From Rhipicephalus microplus (lineage: Eukaryota > Arthropoda > Arachnida > Ixodida > Ixodidae): a stretch of DNA of 64,000 nt. A model generated the notes under the pieces. The model did not search any database, was not told the DNA's origin, and saw only the letters and a program-made list of their open reading frames with translations. The stretch spans positions 18,370,001 to 18,434,000 of the forward strand of contig NC_134704.1 of NCBI RefSeq assembly GCF_043290135.1. The letters are read 5' to 3'. The position numbers were made by a program, and so were the translations under genes. Below are positions 15,858 to 29,851 of the stretch, in pieces (the first letter of the stretch is position 1; each line of letters begins with the position of its first letter).

Positions 15858-16927
15858 ATTGTTGCAATATTTGCTGTATCGGCGGGCAAGCGAAATATTA
15901 AAAGGCTGTCTTTTTGTTTTTTTTTGTAAACGTTATCTTTTTTACGAACACTTGTCAATAATCCGTTTGTCATCCATGGATTGTGGGGAAATTTATACCG
16001 TTTTTTGCATTTAACAGTTGATGTACTAGATGTTACGGCCTTTAAAAATAAAGCGCAGAATTTCTGTAGCATAGCCTCTACGTCAGAGCAGGAATTATCA
16101 AGAATATCGGACTTAACAAGTGACCAGTCAGTTGTAGCTATAGCATCGATAAACTTGTCATGATCCAGCACAGATGTGTAAAAACAGCTATCGACACTGG
16201 AGCGCCTAGCATTAAATGTTATGAAAACGGGGAAGTGATCTGTAATGTATGTGTCAACCACGCCAGCCTCGGGAGCGGGAGAAAAATTGCATAAGATATG
16301 ATCTAAAAGAGATTGGGAACCCTGGTGGCCACATCTTGTTGGAGCAGTGATAAGTGATTCGTAGCCGAAGCCACTGAAGCAGTTCGTGTAAGCCGAGTAG
16401 ATACTGGATTCTATGTCTAATAAGTTTATGTTGATGTCCCCTACCAGTACAACTTGCTTATTCTCAAAAGATAGCTTGTGAAGTAATGTATCAAGATTTG
16501 ACAGAAATTCTAGAACAGGAGATGAAGGAGAGCGATACACACTGCCAATGATTAATTTTTTTCCGTTGTTTAGGGGTGACTTGCCACATTCTATCCACAC
16601 AGACTCGCACAGTGGTACGGTGAAAGACAGATCAAACCTGCGCGTGTACGAAACCCCACTGAAAACAAAAATTGCAGCCCCACCATGCGCGTCATAAGAT
16701 CGGTGACAATACTCTGCCTGATACTGTGGAAAAGAATACATGTTACGGTCTGCGTCGCACAACCACGTTTCCGAAAGGCAGATAAACGAAAACTGGTGGT
16801 GCAGTAGAGAAAGAAAAGTGGTAATCGCGTCATAGTTCTTTCGGATGCTGCGAGCATTAAAATGAATTAGCGAATATTTCTGTAACGTAAGCGAATGTTT
16901 GAGGTTGCTAACAGTAATCGAAAACAT
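15854..16927 (-). pseudogene. LINE ORF2, endonuclease part (frameshifted from RT)
   Basis: N-terminal exonuclease-endonuclease-phosphatase domain: SLIHFNARSIRKN (Asn), ICLSETWL (Glu), VVLVGDININLLD (Asp, Asn) and TDHFPV (Asp, His), the full catalytic set. The frame begins MFSITVSNLKHS. Near 15910-15925 a run of A residues on the coding strand shifts the frame; after the shift the other frame reads directly into the RT part (LLREAKKRYYENEL). A single-base indel in that run, biological or from sequencing, explains the split. Confidence 0.9.
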
Positions 16928-17045
16928 AAAAAAAGAAGAAAAACTTAGTGGTCGATACAGAATATGTAAGGCGTCGTTTAAATGAAAATCGAAAGGTCAG
17001 AGGCGGTATTTATTCGAAAGACCCTGGTATCTTCAGACTTGCGTG

Positions 17046-17708
17046 CTAGGATGCGACAGTTCTCTGTCCAGAGAAATTTCCCCTGGTGCTCTTTCTTGAG
17101 AGCCAGTGCCCTAGCAGATAGCTTCTTATTCTCAGCAGTAAGGTGGTCATTCGTATAAATAGCCTGGTCAGTAGATTCCGAAAAGCCAATGCTGCCGGTG
17201 CGAAGCCGAGCCTTGCGAGCTTTGCGGATGAAGTCATTTTTTTGTCACGACTGCAAAACCAAGCAATGATGTTGTTCCCTGCTGATTTCGTGGGAACACG
17301 ATGCACTGTGTCTATGTCAGCAGGTGTTACAGTACATCCTATTGCATCGCCCATGCGCTTTAGAATGGCAGTACAGTCCTCGCCTTTAGTCGTTGGTACA
17401 CCTTTAATTTCTATATTGTTTTGTCGAGAATATTGCTCAAGTTCAGCCAAACGGGTTTCAAGAGACTCGTTATGGGCCCTTAGCGCTTTATTTTCTACAA
17501 TGAGCGCATTCTGCTTCACACACATGTTATCGTACTGAGCACTGAGGAACTTAATGCTCTCGCATAGTTTTGCATGCTCTTCAAGGCCTTTGTCATCCAG
17601 TGTTTTCCTAGCCTCCGCCTTGAAATCTTTAACTGCAGTTTCTAATTGCTCTTTAAACGCAGATTCAAGCGCTTCAATTTTTTTAGCAAGTATGTATACA
17701 GTCAACAC
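17046..17708 (-). pseudogene. LINE ORF1 (RNA-binding protein), frameshifted
   Basis: Residues 8-95 are heptad-rich and predicted coiled coil (KKIEALESAFKEQLE, ENKALRAHNESLETRLAEL), followed by the YSRQNNIEIKGVP motif that marks the RNA-binding core of CR1/L2/L1-type ORF1 proteins. After AWFCSRDKK an A7 run (17237-17243) shifts the frame; the neighbouring frame then holds the expected C-terminal part with HLTAENKKL and GKFLWTENC. No ATG starts the frame, and an in-frame stop lies a short way upstream, so the 5' part is decayed. The protein family packages LINE RNA in the cytoplasm and nucleus. Confidence 0.8.
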
Positions 17709-17747
17709 CTTATCGCAATGCGCTTCAATGCTTCATATTGCAATTCT

Positions 17748-18016
17748 AGACGAGTTAGCCTTGCCCTGCCGTGGTGGTCTAGTGGCTAAGGTACTCGGCT
17801 GCTGACCCGCAGGTCGCGGGTTCGAATCCCAGCTGCGGCGGCTGCATTTCCGATGGAGGCGGAAATGTTGTAGGCCCGTATGCTCAGATCTGGGTGCACG
17901 TTAAAGAACCTCAGATGGTCGAAATTTCCGGAGCCCTCCACTACGGCGTCTCTCATAATCATATGGTGGTTTTGGGACGTTAAACCCCACATATCAATCA
18001 ATCAGACGAGTTAGCC
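17748..18016 (+). mobile_element. Ruka-type SINE, full length, with 13-bp target duplication
   Basis: SINE 17761-18003 is flanked by AGACGAGTTAGCC at 17748-17760 and 18004-18016. The head has an A box in GGTGGTCTAGTGGCTAAGG and a perfect B box in GCGGGTTCGAATCCC; the body has TGGGTGCACGTTAAAGAAC, CTCATAATCATATGG and the tail CATATCAATCAATC. Pol III internal promoter boxes are intact. It marks the 5' boundary of the visible LINE, so it was inserted next to or into it. Confidence 0.93.
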
Positions 18017-19441
18017 GACGAAAGCTCTTAGATCTAATCCAGCTGATAATAAGGAAGGAAGTAGGTGCGCTGTTCTGCTGAGTAAATGATATTAAACCTT
18101 ACTGTTGTTGTTTTTGCTGTTAAACGGTAACCTTTATAATAAGCATACGTCAAGGCCGGCTATGCCGAACGCCGCTCTTGAAGTCTGTCTCTCTTGCGTA
18201 CAGTCTAGCTCACCATACAAAGCTTTCTATATTACTATGCCCAAAGCCTGTATTGCATAATCACTTCGGTTTGTTGCCAAAGCGCATGCGTCACACGCTA
18301 AGTAAGCTCTAAGGTACGTGCGTCTATTTATAAAATTGGCAGATATTAGAATAGGGAACGCAAAGACAGCGTTCGTTAGGTACGATACGCTACTTTCGTC
18401 GCAAAAAGCGGGTAACCCGAGAAAATAGCACACGATGCATGAGTAGGAGTGACAAATTCGAACGCAAGGCTTTCAGTAAACAGTTCTAAATCTACCTAAT
18501 AGTACACATGCCAAGGTAACGCCAAGCCATTATAATACTTCCTGATATCTGACGACTGCATTGTTTCGTAAGTATGCGGATGCGAAACGGATATCTGTAG
18601 AGAGGTTGTCCAAATAGTGCAGGTATAGGCGTCACACATACGGACAAGCCCCAATGCATGATCTACTAAAAAGAAGCAGAGCATAACCTTCAAAGTGTCC
18701 ATGGCCAAAAACGTATGTGCTACAATATTTGGACGTATACCCGGCTACTAACCACTAGTGCACTGAACTGTCGCGAAATGGAGAGTGCGGCAAAACTACG
18801 CGTGCCTATCAAATGGTTCCTCAAGAGCGTACATAAAACGTGAGGTGCATTCCATTCACCCGACCTGCTGTCCAGGTAGATAACTGTGGTCGAGTGTCAT
18901 CTTGTGATGTGCCTCTCATGTCAATAAGTAATTGCACATCTTAAATCTGGTAAATAAACACTTCGTCCCTTTTTCGAAAACACACACAAAAAAGGTCTAG
19001 TCTCATCCAAAACGTACTAACGCGGAGTATTTAATCGTAGCCACTTCATCACGCTACTGCTGTCTTTCTTTTTTTTTCCTAACTTACAACTGACAATGAA
19101 GACGCACAAAACTTGCCCGCTATCTCGGTGAAAACGCCCCGGCTGGGAAAAGTGTTCTGGTTGCGAAACGACAGCCCCAAGGGGCGTTTATGGCACGACG
19201 CATCAATGTCCGCGCCTCTCTGGGAGCGTCGCCAAGTGCAACCCTCCGCTACGCAACACATCACCTACTTCGCTCGTGTACACAAGAGAAGTGACGTTAC
19301 CGCGGTGCGTCTTACGCGGTTCTCTCGTGATTCACACGTATGTATGCTCTGCCGGCTTGGTTTATTCGTGACGACACACGCGTAGCGGAGAGAGTGCGCT
19401 GAGAATCCGGTGATTGAACAAATTGTTTTGGCAAATTTATG
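18017..19441. other. Unassigned DNA
   Basis: Begins with what may be the continuation of the LINE 5' flank, then nothing recognisable. Confidence 0.35.
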
Positions 19442-19904
19442 AGTTTGCCCATAGAGTTTCCTAAAATTAACTAGAGGGGACTCTGGCGCTGCGATCATTC
19501 AGCGAGCATGGGAATGATGGGTAGTACACACATTTGCCTAGTCTTCGTACTTGCGGGCGGCGGGTCGTACTTGCGGCTTCGTTTATTCCTGTATTTCGGT
19601 TTTGTTTTGAAAGAAAGCTTCAACCCTTTTGAACTTCGTGACCCGATTTGAAAAAGTAAGTCTAATAGAATAAGATGTTGAAGCGCAACCGCTGAACATT
19701 CCCCAATATCTGTTTCGTTAGAAAACAGCTCCAAGCCACACGAACATACATGGAGCCAAAAGCAGGCCAGAAGAACGAATGTTAGACAAATGTGTGTACT
19801 ACCCATCATTCCCATGCTCGCTGAAGCACCGAGCGTTGTAGCTGCCATAGACACTAGCACCAGAGTTCGCTCTAGTGTACATTAGGAAGCTCTATGAGTT
19901 TGCT
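19442..19904. mobile_element. Fold-back MITE-like element, copy 1
   Basis: Ends CATAGAGTTTCCTAA (19450) and its inverted partner ending TTAGGAAGCTCTATG (19896). A second inverted block is nearly perfect: TTCAGCGAGCATGGGAATGA continuing through GGGTAGTACACACATTTG on the left (19498-19541) against its reverse complement on the right (19780-19826). Flanks AGTTTGCC / AGTTTGCT are an 8-bp near-identical direct repeat. There is no coding capacity; a related copy lies at 25105. Confidence 0.75.
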
Positions 19905-19933
19905 TAGCCGCGACACACGTTCTTCATTCGTTC

Positions 19934-20171
19934 GCCCCACCGCGGTGGTCTAGTGGCAAAGGTACTCGGCTGCTGACCCGCAGGTCGCGGGGTCGAATCG
20001 CGGCTGCGTTGGCTGCATTTCTGATGGAAGCAAAAATGACGTAGACTCGTGTTCTCAGATTTGGGTGCACGGTAAAGAACCCCAGGTCGTCGAAATATCC
20101 GGAGCTCTCCACTACGGCGTCCGTCATAATCATATGGTGGTTTTAGGAGGTTAAACATCACATATCCGTAC
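19934..20171 (+). mobile_element. Ruka-type SINE, full length
   Basis: GCCCCACCGCGGTGGTCTAG head, B box GGGGTCGAATCG (degenerate), body TGGGTGCACGGTAAAGAACC and tail TTAAACATCACATATCC. Flanking CTTCATTCGTTC / CTTCATTTATTC may be a decayed target duplication. Confidence 0.9.
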
Positions 20172-20183
20172 CTTCATTTATTC

Positions 20184-23069
20184 ATTATAAACCCATCGCA
20201 GATATGAAAGTGGAAGAATTGTCGAAGTGACGTACAACGTTAGTTTTACTGGCCCAGCTATTGGCTTCGAAATTACGTTGCAATGTACCACCGCACTAAC
20301 CAAGTTTTTGTAAAGGCTACAAGTATACAAGAAAGTGCAGGAAAAATCACAGCATATGCACGGAGTGAATGGTGATGAGTGGGGTGAAGCGATCGCTTCA
20401 GGCTACGGATTCCCGCGCCCACGCTGCTTCAGGATCCACTTGTCTTTGCGTACGTTTCACCACCGCTTCGCGGGCTCTCAGTTTGGGGTCCGCTTGCCTT
20501 TGCGGACTTTTCGCAGCCGTTGCGAGAGCCCTTTGCGGCGAGAACGCGCTGCAGCCGCTTTCAAAGCTGTCTAATCTACCGCCTTGTCTTGATCGGTCAT
20601 TGCGAGGCGGACAAGCGCAGAGCCTCTAGCATTTCACCCCCAGTGAAATGTGATCGCCGTGGTCGCTATCGAACTCGTGACCTTCGGGTCAGAAGATGAG
20701 CATAATCACCTCGGCATAACCGAAGCGGACAAGAAGCGTGACGACAGGAGTTCAGAATCGCTAACGATTATTACTGCATAAATTTCGAGTGAGAAGCTCT
20801 TGGTAATTTTATTTTTGTGTCGAGCCACTTTCATTCAGTTCGTTTGATTTTAGTAAAACTCATTTCCGCCTGATAATTTGCCGCACATAGTACTTGAAGG
20901 TAGCAACGACTCTTAGCTTAAGTATACAAAAAAAAGAAAGACAAAAAGCAGAGCATCAGACAAACGCGAAGAAATGACTCGCAGCACGGCAGTGACACTG
21001 TTCGCACCTCCCTTTGAGTTCTCTGTCCCGATATCGGGGGCAACATCAGTTCTGAGCTTTTCCAGTAAAATGGCGTGAAATGGCGTTTTTAGGCCCACTC
21101 GTGTAGTTTGCCCTGCGGTGCGTAGTTCTCTATGCGCGTGCGCGCTTATCTCATGGTGATGGATAATTGCACGTCTTGGGCTTTCACCAGAACGATTGCG
21201 TTGTAGTTACTGGGCGCACGAAGGTCACTTCGCTCGCTGCAGTCTCTTCATTTGCGAAAAGAGGGCGCTTTTCAAACTCGGCGGAGTAACAACTGTGACG
21301 CTAGTTAGTTCACGCTCATTCTGTGTATTCCTGTGCGTGTGCGTTTTTTTCCCTTGTGACATAAACCGGCGTGTTTATTGTTGAGCTGTGAATGTTGTTA
21401 GCTCGTGCTCATCCTGTGTGCGTTCTTTTTGTGCGTCCTTTCTTCTTGAGCAGCCGGTGAACGTTTCGATCGGGTTGCCGTTCTCCGCGTGACTCCAATT
21501 TGTTGCTATGGAATTCCTGCTTCCCCCTTCCAGAAAAACTAGGACTTTTTCTGCAATAATTATTATTTAGTTGTAATTACGCATCAGTTCATACTCGTTC
21601 TGAAAAAAACCAACCGTAAAGCATGCAACATATCCCGTTTTGCAATACGAGGACAGAGTAATATATCAAGCGGCGCATTGTAAACACAGCGAGGCGAAAT
21701 CGCGCCGTGTTTTCCTAAGCCGCACCTGTACAAGGTTAACATCAGCTCAGTGTCCTACTTTCTTTTTTTGTATATCTTTTACCGTTTTTATGTGTATTTA
21801 TTCTCCAAACTCTGCCGGCAGATTGGAACGTTGTTTTGCGCGCCGACATATGATCTTCTTCACTTCCGCAAACAAGGTATCTCCGGCATTGATCTGCGTA
21901 TGCAGCGATGACCCCGATTCGCTGTTTACCTTCCTCGGTAAATACACCTACAAGGCGCTTGAACTTCAGCGTGATCTGTTCGCTCAGTGCTGAATGAGAA
22001 TTTTTTTCGCTTTTTTTGTGAAAACTACCCGGCAGTCAGAGCATGCGTGCACGAGCGCACCCAGATAGTTGCTTTAACAAACACCGCCTTCCAAGCGTCT
22101 GCATGTTAGTCTATGCATTCCGTTGGCTTCTACCAGAGGTGTAGGCTCCCCTACATATTTTGCTGACTTGTTTGTGTGTTTTCTAGTAGACAGTTATAGT
22201 TTACGGTTAGCGTGATAGCGGAGGTTGAGGGAATGGCGCTACCGTGCAGCAAACGTTCGTTGTAAATAGCGTCTTATAGTTTAGCGCAATAGCGTTTACG
22301 TGGTTAACGTGCCCCAGCTGGGACGGTGGCACCACGCAATGGATGGTTAATTAGTTAAAAACAGTGAAAAGGGAAAAGAAAACGATAATGCTTGCCTATG
22401 CCACCACATGAAGCATTGTAACTAGTTTTATTTTCTAATAGTAAAAACAAATTAATATAGACCTCGCACCAAACGCGAAAAAAATTATGTTGCCAATTTG
22501 TTTACGTCTATCTTGTAGTTAGGCCTAGACGCGTTCAAAATAGGAAGCTATCAAAAAATTACTCCATTTCATCCGTAATACATGATCATCGAAGCTAACT
22601 GAAGGCAAGTGAAGCCACTTTAAACAGTCCTTTGCTGCAAAAAAGGTGAATCTTTCAACAACTACGCCAAAATCACTTCGAAGCGGGCGTCCGAGAGTGC
22701 CGCCATGTACGTACACTTACGTTACCACGGTAACCTTAAATCTGAAAATACCGCGCGTACGCTTAGCCGTACGTGTAACGTGCGTATCTGCACATGTGCG
22801 CTTCGATTCCGGTATCATGGTACGCCCGGTATCCCGGTAAGCCCGGTATACTATAACTGTCTAATGTGGTAAAAAAGAACGCTACACTACGATGTAGCAT
22901 TGTGCTACAGACTCAATACTATAAATTTTAACTCGTAATTGACAATATCACAAAATGTGTGAATTTTGCACCAGAACATTTCTGAAGATGTTCGTGGATA
23001 TTGTAGCAAAATAGTGGTATTTGTTATCCAGCGGTCGTGGTGAGAACGCTGTTGTACAATCTGGACTGC
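20184..23069. other. Unassigned DNA
   Basis: Mostly unrecognised. 20645-20722 read on the minus strand looks like a tRNA-derived head (GACCCGAAGGTCACGAGTTCGATAG). 22805-22853 repeats CCGGTA five times. No coding motif is seen. Confidence 0.35.
20645..20722 (-). mobile_element. Possible tRNA-derived SINE head
   Basis: On the minus strand CCGAGGTGATTATGC is A-box-like and GGTCACGAGTTCGATAGCG is B-box-like at tRNA spacing. No recognisable body follows. Confidence 0.4.
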
Positions 23070-23341
23070 AAGAAAGCTGCATCGCCCCGCTGCGGTGGTC
23101 TAGTGGCTAAGGTACTCGGCTGCTGACCCGCAGGTCACGGGTTCGAATCCCGGCTGCGGCGGCTGCATTTCCGATGGAAGCGGAAATGTTGTAGGCCCGT
23201 GTGCTCAGATTTTCATGCACGTTAAAAAAACCCCAGGTGGTCGAAATTTCCAGAGCCCTCCACTACGGCGTCTCTCATAATCATATGGTGGTTTTAGGAC
23301 GTTAAATCTCACATATCATTCAATCGAAGAAAGCTGCATCG
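23070..23341 (+). mobile_element. Ruka-type SINE, full length, with 15-bp target duplication
   Basis: SINE 23085-23326 is flanked by AAGAAAGCTGCATCG at 23070-23084 and 23327-23341, identical. The A and B boxes (GGTCTAGTGGCTAAGG; GGGTTCGAATCCC) are intact. An extra A run in the CACGTTAAAAAAACCCC segment is a private change. Confidence 0.95.
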
Positions 23342-25104
23342 ATTGCGCGCAAGTTTAGCGCAGGACGTAGAAAAGGCGTACCTGAGTGATAGATAAGATT
23401 TCCATGGCAGAATATTATGTTCACTGTTATTCATAGGCGTCGAGAGACGCACAGTCATCCAGAAAACCGTTAATTCTGTAATTGAAAGTTCTAGCTTAGT
23501 GATGCTTTGACCTAGGGATGATTATTGCAGGCTATTATCGGCTAAGTGAAGATAATCGGTTTTGTCGCAGCAACATTTTTTTTCTTTCGTGTACTCATGA
23601 TCAAGTGACGCATCTCGCGTACACAAAGGCAACAACGTTGATTAACTTTTCCTGATTTTTTTTACTTGTACACGTTCCTAGCAACACTCGTTTTTCTTTC
23701 AAGCACTTTCTGTCATTCACTTGCTTCCGGTTTTCTGGATATTCATAAGAAAAGCATTTTAAAAATATTTTGTTCAGGTTAGTAGTTTTATTTATTAGCT
23801 ATACTATGGTGGCATAACTTTATTATAAACTCCATTTCACTGTCAGGATAATTAGGATTGTATGATCGAGTCCATCAAAAGGTTGCAAATAGCTGGGAAC
23901 GCTGCGGCACCCGGTGGAGCACGTGCATCATTCTGCGTGGCCTCTGATATGCGGTTCGTCAGAGTGCGAAACATAAAACTGAACCAGGAAACACACCACA
24001 GCACGTGAACGCCGACGTAGTGAGGGCCACCACCAGGCACACAAGTTAAGGATTAGAGTCACCTCCGAATTCTAAGACCCAACATGAACTTCAATGGCGT
24101 AAAACTTGTTTGAGCTGTATTCCACACCCGTGCGTGTTATACGAGAGGCTCTACGGCAACACTGGAAGTTTTGAGACTTGCGGCCACGAGAGGTGTCCCC
24201 AGGGGAGATGACCAGCCCACCAGAAGCAAGCGACGCCCATGAGAGTGAGGGAGACTATAAGTTCGGCAAAAATGGGCGCGTCGGCAAGATTAGAGCGGCA
24301 TAGACGGGAAGTGCTTCCGTCGCCGGATGATTTATGGCGCCCGGGTGGGCGATCTTCTCTGATCGGTGCGAGATGCTGACTGGCCACATTTGGCAACAGA
24401 AATAATCAAACGGTCGGAGATACACCAATGGCGAGACATGCGAGTAGTTAACATGACAATGTTTCTGAGCGGTTTAGTAATACACTGTACAATGCAGTAG
24501 ACACTAAAGAAGAAATGGCGTGCGGATGTTGGACGATTCCGAGATGCCCCTCACTTCTATCGCCGAAGAAGAAGGTTGCCACGTCTTGCGTTCTTTCCCT
24601 ATGATCAAGATGCAAACAGGCAATACAAGCTCATAAAATATTTGGGATGACCCTAACATCAACGCATCAACATTTGTGTCTTGCAATGGCATGCGCACGC
24701 CACGTTTGTGTTGACTGATGCATTTCTGTGATTAGATTACAGTTACATTGCACTGCCGAAGTGGATCTCAGAGGCAACGCAGAAACAAGCATGTCGTTAG
24801 GACCAGCTCCGCCAGGTGCCGCCACTATCCCAGCCGCTCACAAGAAAACTGTCTGTTCGTTAAATAACCTCATTCAATTACTTTTGTATTAGTTGTCATG
24901 ACAGTCAATTGACGCTAAGTAAACTTATCCTGCAGCATCATATGTATCCATGGAATATTACTCTTTCCTTGAACCAGAACCATTAGCACAATTCTTATTT
25001 TTAGAGAAATTTTTCAGAATGTTGTGAAAACCGGAAGTAAATGCGTGACCGCAAAGGCTTAGAAAAGAAACATCAATGCCACTCCTTGCAAGCATAAAGT
25101 ATCT
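23342..25104. other. Unassigned DNA
   Basis: No gene, SINE or LINE recognised. Confidence 0.4.
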
Positions 25105-25531
25105 TTAAAGTAACTATAATAGACTCTGCCGCTGTAATCGTTCAGTCACCATATAGTGAAAATGGATAGTGCACGGATTCGCTTGTCTTCGTGCTTGCGG
25201 GCTTCGGATAAACTTGTGATTTTGTCTAGTGCTGTAATTTGTTTTTGTTTCAAATGAAATAAGGAACCGGTGTAAGCTTCGTGAGCCTATTTGAATTGGT
25301 GAGCCTATAAAAAGGTCAATGGAGTGAAGCGTAACTGCTTAACCTTTGCTGAAAATCGTCTTCGGCAAAGCGGACTCAGGCGCCACGGAGCCAAGTATAG
25401 CATAAAGAACGAAGGTTAGACAGGTCCATGTACTACCCATCATTGTTATGCTGGCTGCAGCGCCGTGCGTTGCAGATCTCATACACACTAGAGTCACAGT
25501 GCATTCTAGTGTATATATAGGAAACTCTACG
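25105..25531. mobile_element. Fold-back MITE-like element, copy 2 (degenerate)
   Basis: Left inner block GTTCAGTCACCATA...GCTTGTCTTCG corresponds to the right inner block, which on the minus strand reads AACAATGATGGGTAGTACAT followed by CTGTCTAACCTTCG. The right outer end is GGAAACTCTACG. The blocks match copy 1 at 19.4 kb in order and orientation, but the left outer end is eroded. Confidence 0.6.
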
Positions 25532-25639
25532 ATGAAACACACGTCCTCCGACTCTGAATTAGCGGCTAAGGTACTACTGCTGCTCACGAGCAATTTCTTT
25601 TACTTATATATTCGTTGTGCCACTGAATGGTACGTTATA

Positions 25640-25901
25640 GCGCTACTATGTAGCCCCGTCATGGTGGTCTTGTGGTTATGGCATTCGACTGCTGACCCGA
25701 AGGTCGCGGGGTTGAATCCCGGCTGCGGCGGCTGCATTTTCGACGGAAGCGCAAAGATTGAGGCCCGCGTACTTAAATTTAGGCGCACGTTGAAGATTCC
25801 CAGGTGGTCGAAATTTGCGGAGCCCTCTACTACGGCGTCTGTCATAATCATATATCGTGGTTTCGGGGCATTAAACCCGAGATAATATTATGCGCTACTA
25901 T
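25640..25901 (+). mobile_element. Ruka-related SINE subfamily, 10-bp target duplication
   Basis: SINE 25650-25891 lies between GCGCTACTAT at 25640-25649 and 25892-25901. Its head GGTGGTCTTGTGGTTATGGC differs from Ruka, while the B box region GGTCGCGGGGTTGAATCCC and the body (GCGCACGTTGAAGATTCCCA) are recognisable. It probably represents an older or sister subfamily, as at 41465. Confidence 0.8.
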
Positions 25902-27305
25902 AAGGCATTGCTACAACGTTGTCATTGTCATTGAGAAGTTGTCAAAAATGCCTTGTACCAACCACCTGCGTTTTCACACGGTGTCTTCTTTTTAAATACT
26001 CGTGATCCCTCTTATCTTCACCACTTTTTAGCCACGGACGCTGTTTTGTCGGTATGACAACCATGAATTGCCTTACAACCTGTTCCCATCTTTTCTAGAA
26101 TAATCTATACACATTGCGTCTGTCAACCAGCAATGTCCAACAGCACTGCAATAATCTACAAACAATGCGTCTGGCCAGCACTGTAGTACTGCTTGTGCTG
26201 GCCTTAGAGATACAGGAGCAGGTGGCATTGCTCTCAGGGTACATGTTGAGACATTGCATTGCAGTAGTCGTTTAGCGTTGGTACAGTGCGCGAATGTGTG
26301 GTGATTACCGCACCCGACCCCTAAATGCGCATCACTGAAATGGGAATAATTAAAATTCCAGAATTCAGCTTTTTTGTTGATTAATTCTATTTTGAGTTAT
26401 CTCGCGACGATGCTGAACTCCGGAGTGACGAGGTGTTCTGACGACAACTCATATTTTCGTCGTGTCAGTCGCTCTGCACAAAGGTCGTCATGATCGTAAT
26501 TCAATTAGGTTTCAGATGAAAGCGTTTTAACAGTAAAACAGCATCAAATTTCCACTTTGGCCAATGGGGTCATAGCTGATTCCCTGTCCGAGCGAAACCG
26601 AGTCACCATGCCATGACGCTGGCGACATTAGCGTGGCGTCAAGTGAGTTTTTGTACTTGGATGCAAAGGCAGAAGAACGGTCCTACAGACCGTGAAGCAC
26701 ACTCCAAGGAAGCTTGAAGGCCTGCCCCTTGGCTGCATCAGCCCAAATAAGCTCTAGTGTCTTGGCTCCATGAGTGTTCTTTCTTTTCTTCTTGTTTTAC
26801 TTGATGTAGCTGAAAGGATGCAGCGAGTTTTGCAAGCACACTTGTTATTCTACGGCTCGTGCGCGCGAGTATCTAATCTAGGTGTCAGCATGGGCTTCAT
26901 TCAGGCAGTGGCTTTTCATAAACGCCCACAGAGGATGCCAGCTTTTAGACGAGAGAAAAGGAAAGAACAATGCTTCACCGCTCTAACTCCGATTAATCAT
27001 GTCGATGTTACCATATTTAAGATACGTCTTGTCAGTTTAAACGGCGGATGATTTAGTTGCTTCTTAAAGATCTCAAATAAGTCTTGAGAGTTTGGCAACA
27101 AAGATGAATACAAGCGCAGTGTCTCGCTTGAACCTGGATTTAATGATTCGTAACTTCAATATCGATCCGTGTGCACCTAGGTAGGCAAAGCTACTAGAAC
27201 TACATTTCTAGCACAACTATTTGTGTATTCTCTCCCTCGATAATTTAAAGCAGAATTCGTTCATATATATTTATGAAGGCTTTCTAATTTTACAGAAAGC
27301 CTTCA

Positions 27306-27306
<1 letters not shown>
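25902..27306. other. Unassigned DNA
   Basis: Nothing recognised apart from short direct repeats of AATAATCTA(T/C)A(C/A)A(C/A)A near 26099 and 26150. Confidence 0.4.
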
Positions 27307-29035
<1,729 letters not shown>

Positions 29036-29115
29036 TCCCTTTTCCAATTACCCCAATGTAGGGCAGCCAACCCGACATGCGTTTGGTTAACCTTCCATTT
29101 GTTTTGTCTTCCTCT
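29036..29115 (+). mobile_element. LINE 3' UTR fragment with conserved hairpin (copy 3)
   Basis: CCCCAATGTAGGGCAGCC, hairpin AACCCGAC-ATGC-GTTTGGTT, then AACCTTCCATTTG. Same layout as the other copies. Confidence 0.65.

Positions 29116-29851
<736 letters not shown>

Larger units (their letters stand above)
13634..17760 (-). mobile_element. CR1/L2-like LINE, nearly full length, inactivated
   Basis: Read on the minus strand the order is ORF1 (coiled coil plus nucleic-acid-binding C-terminal part), apurinic-type endonuclease, reverse transcriptase and a 3' UTR ending in short ACTGAA repeats near 13634-13660, a tail type typical of CR1/L2 elements. The 3' UTR holds a duplicated block GAGGGTCCCA(A/C)AGTTAAAAA at about 13696 and 13736. 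A Ruka SINE bounds the 5' side; the element's original 5' end is not visible. Defects seen: one A-run frameshift in ORF1, one in ORF2 and one nonsense codon in ORF2. Confidence 0.85.

Noticed and set aside
17761..18003. tRNA genes at each Ruka head (also 23085, 38240, 36023, 62590)
   Set aside because: A and B boxes are present, but the two ends do not pair as an acceptor stem, the anticodon arm is irregular and every copy continues into the same body and tail with target duplications. They are SINEs.
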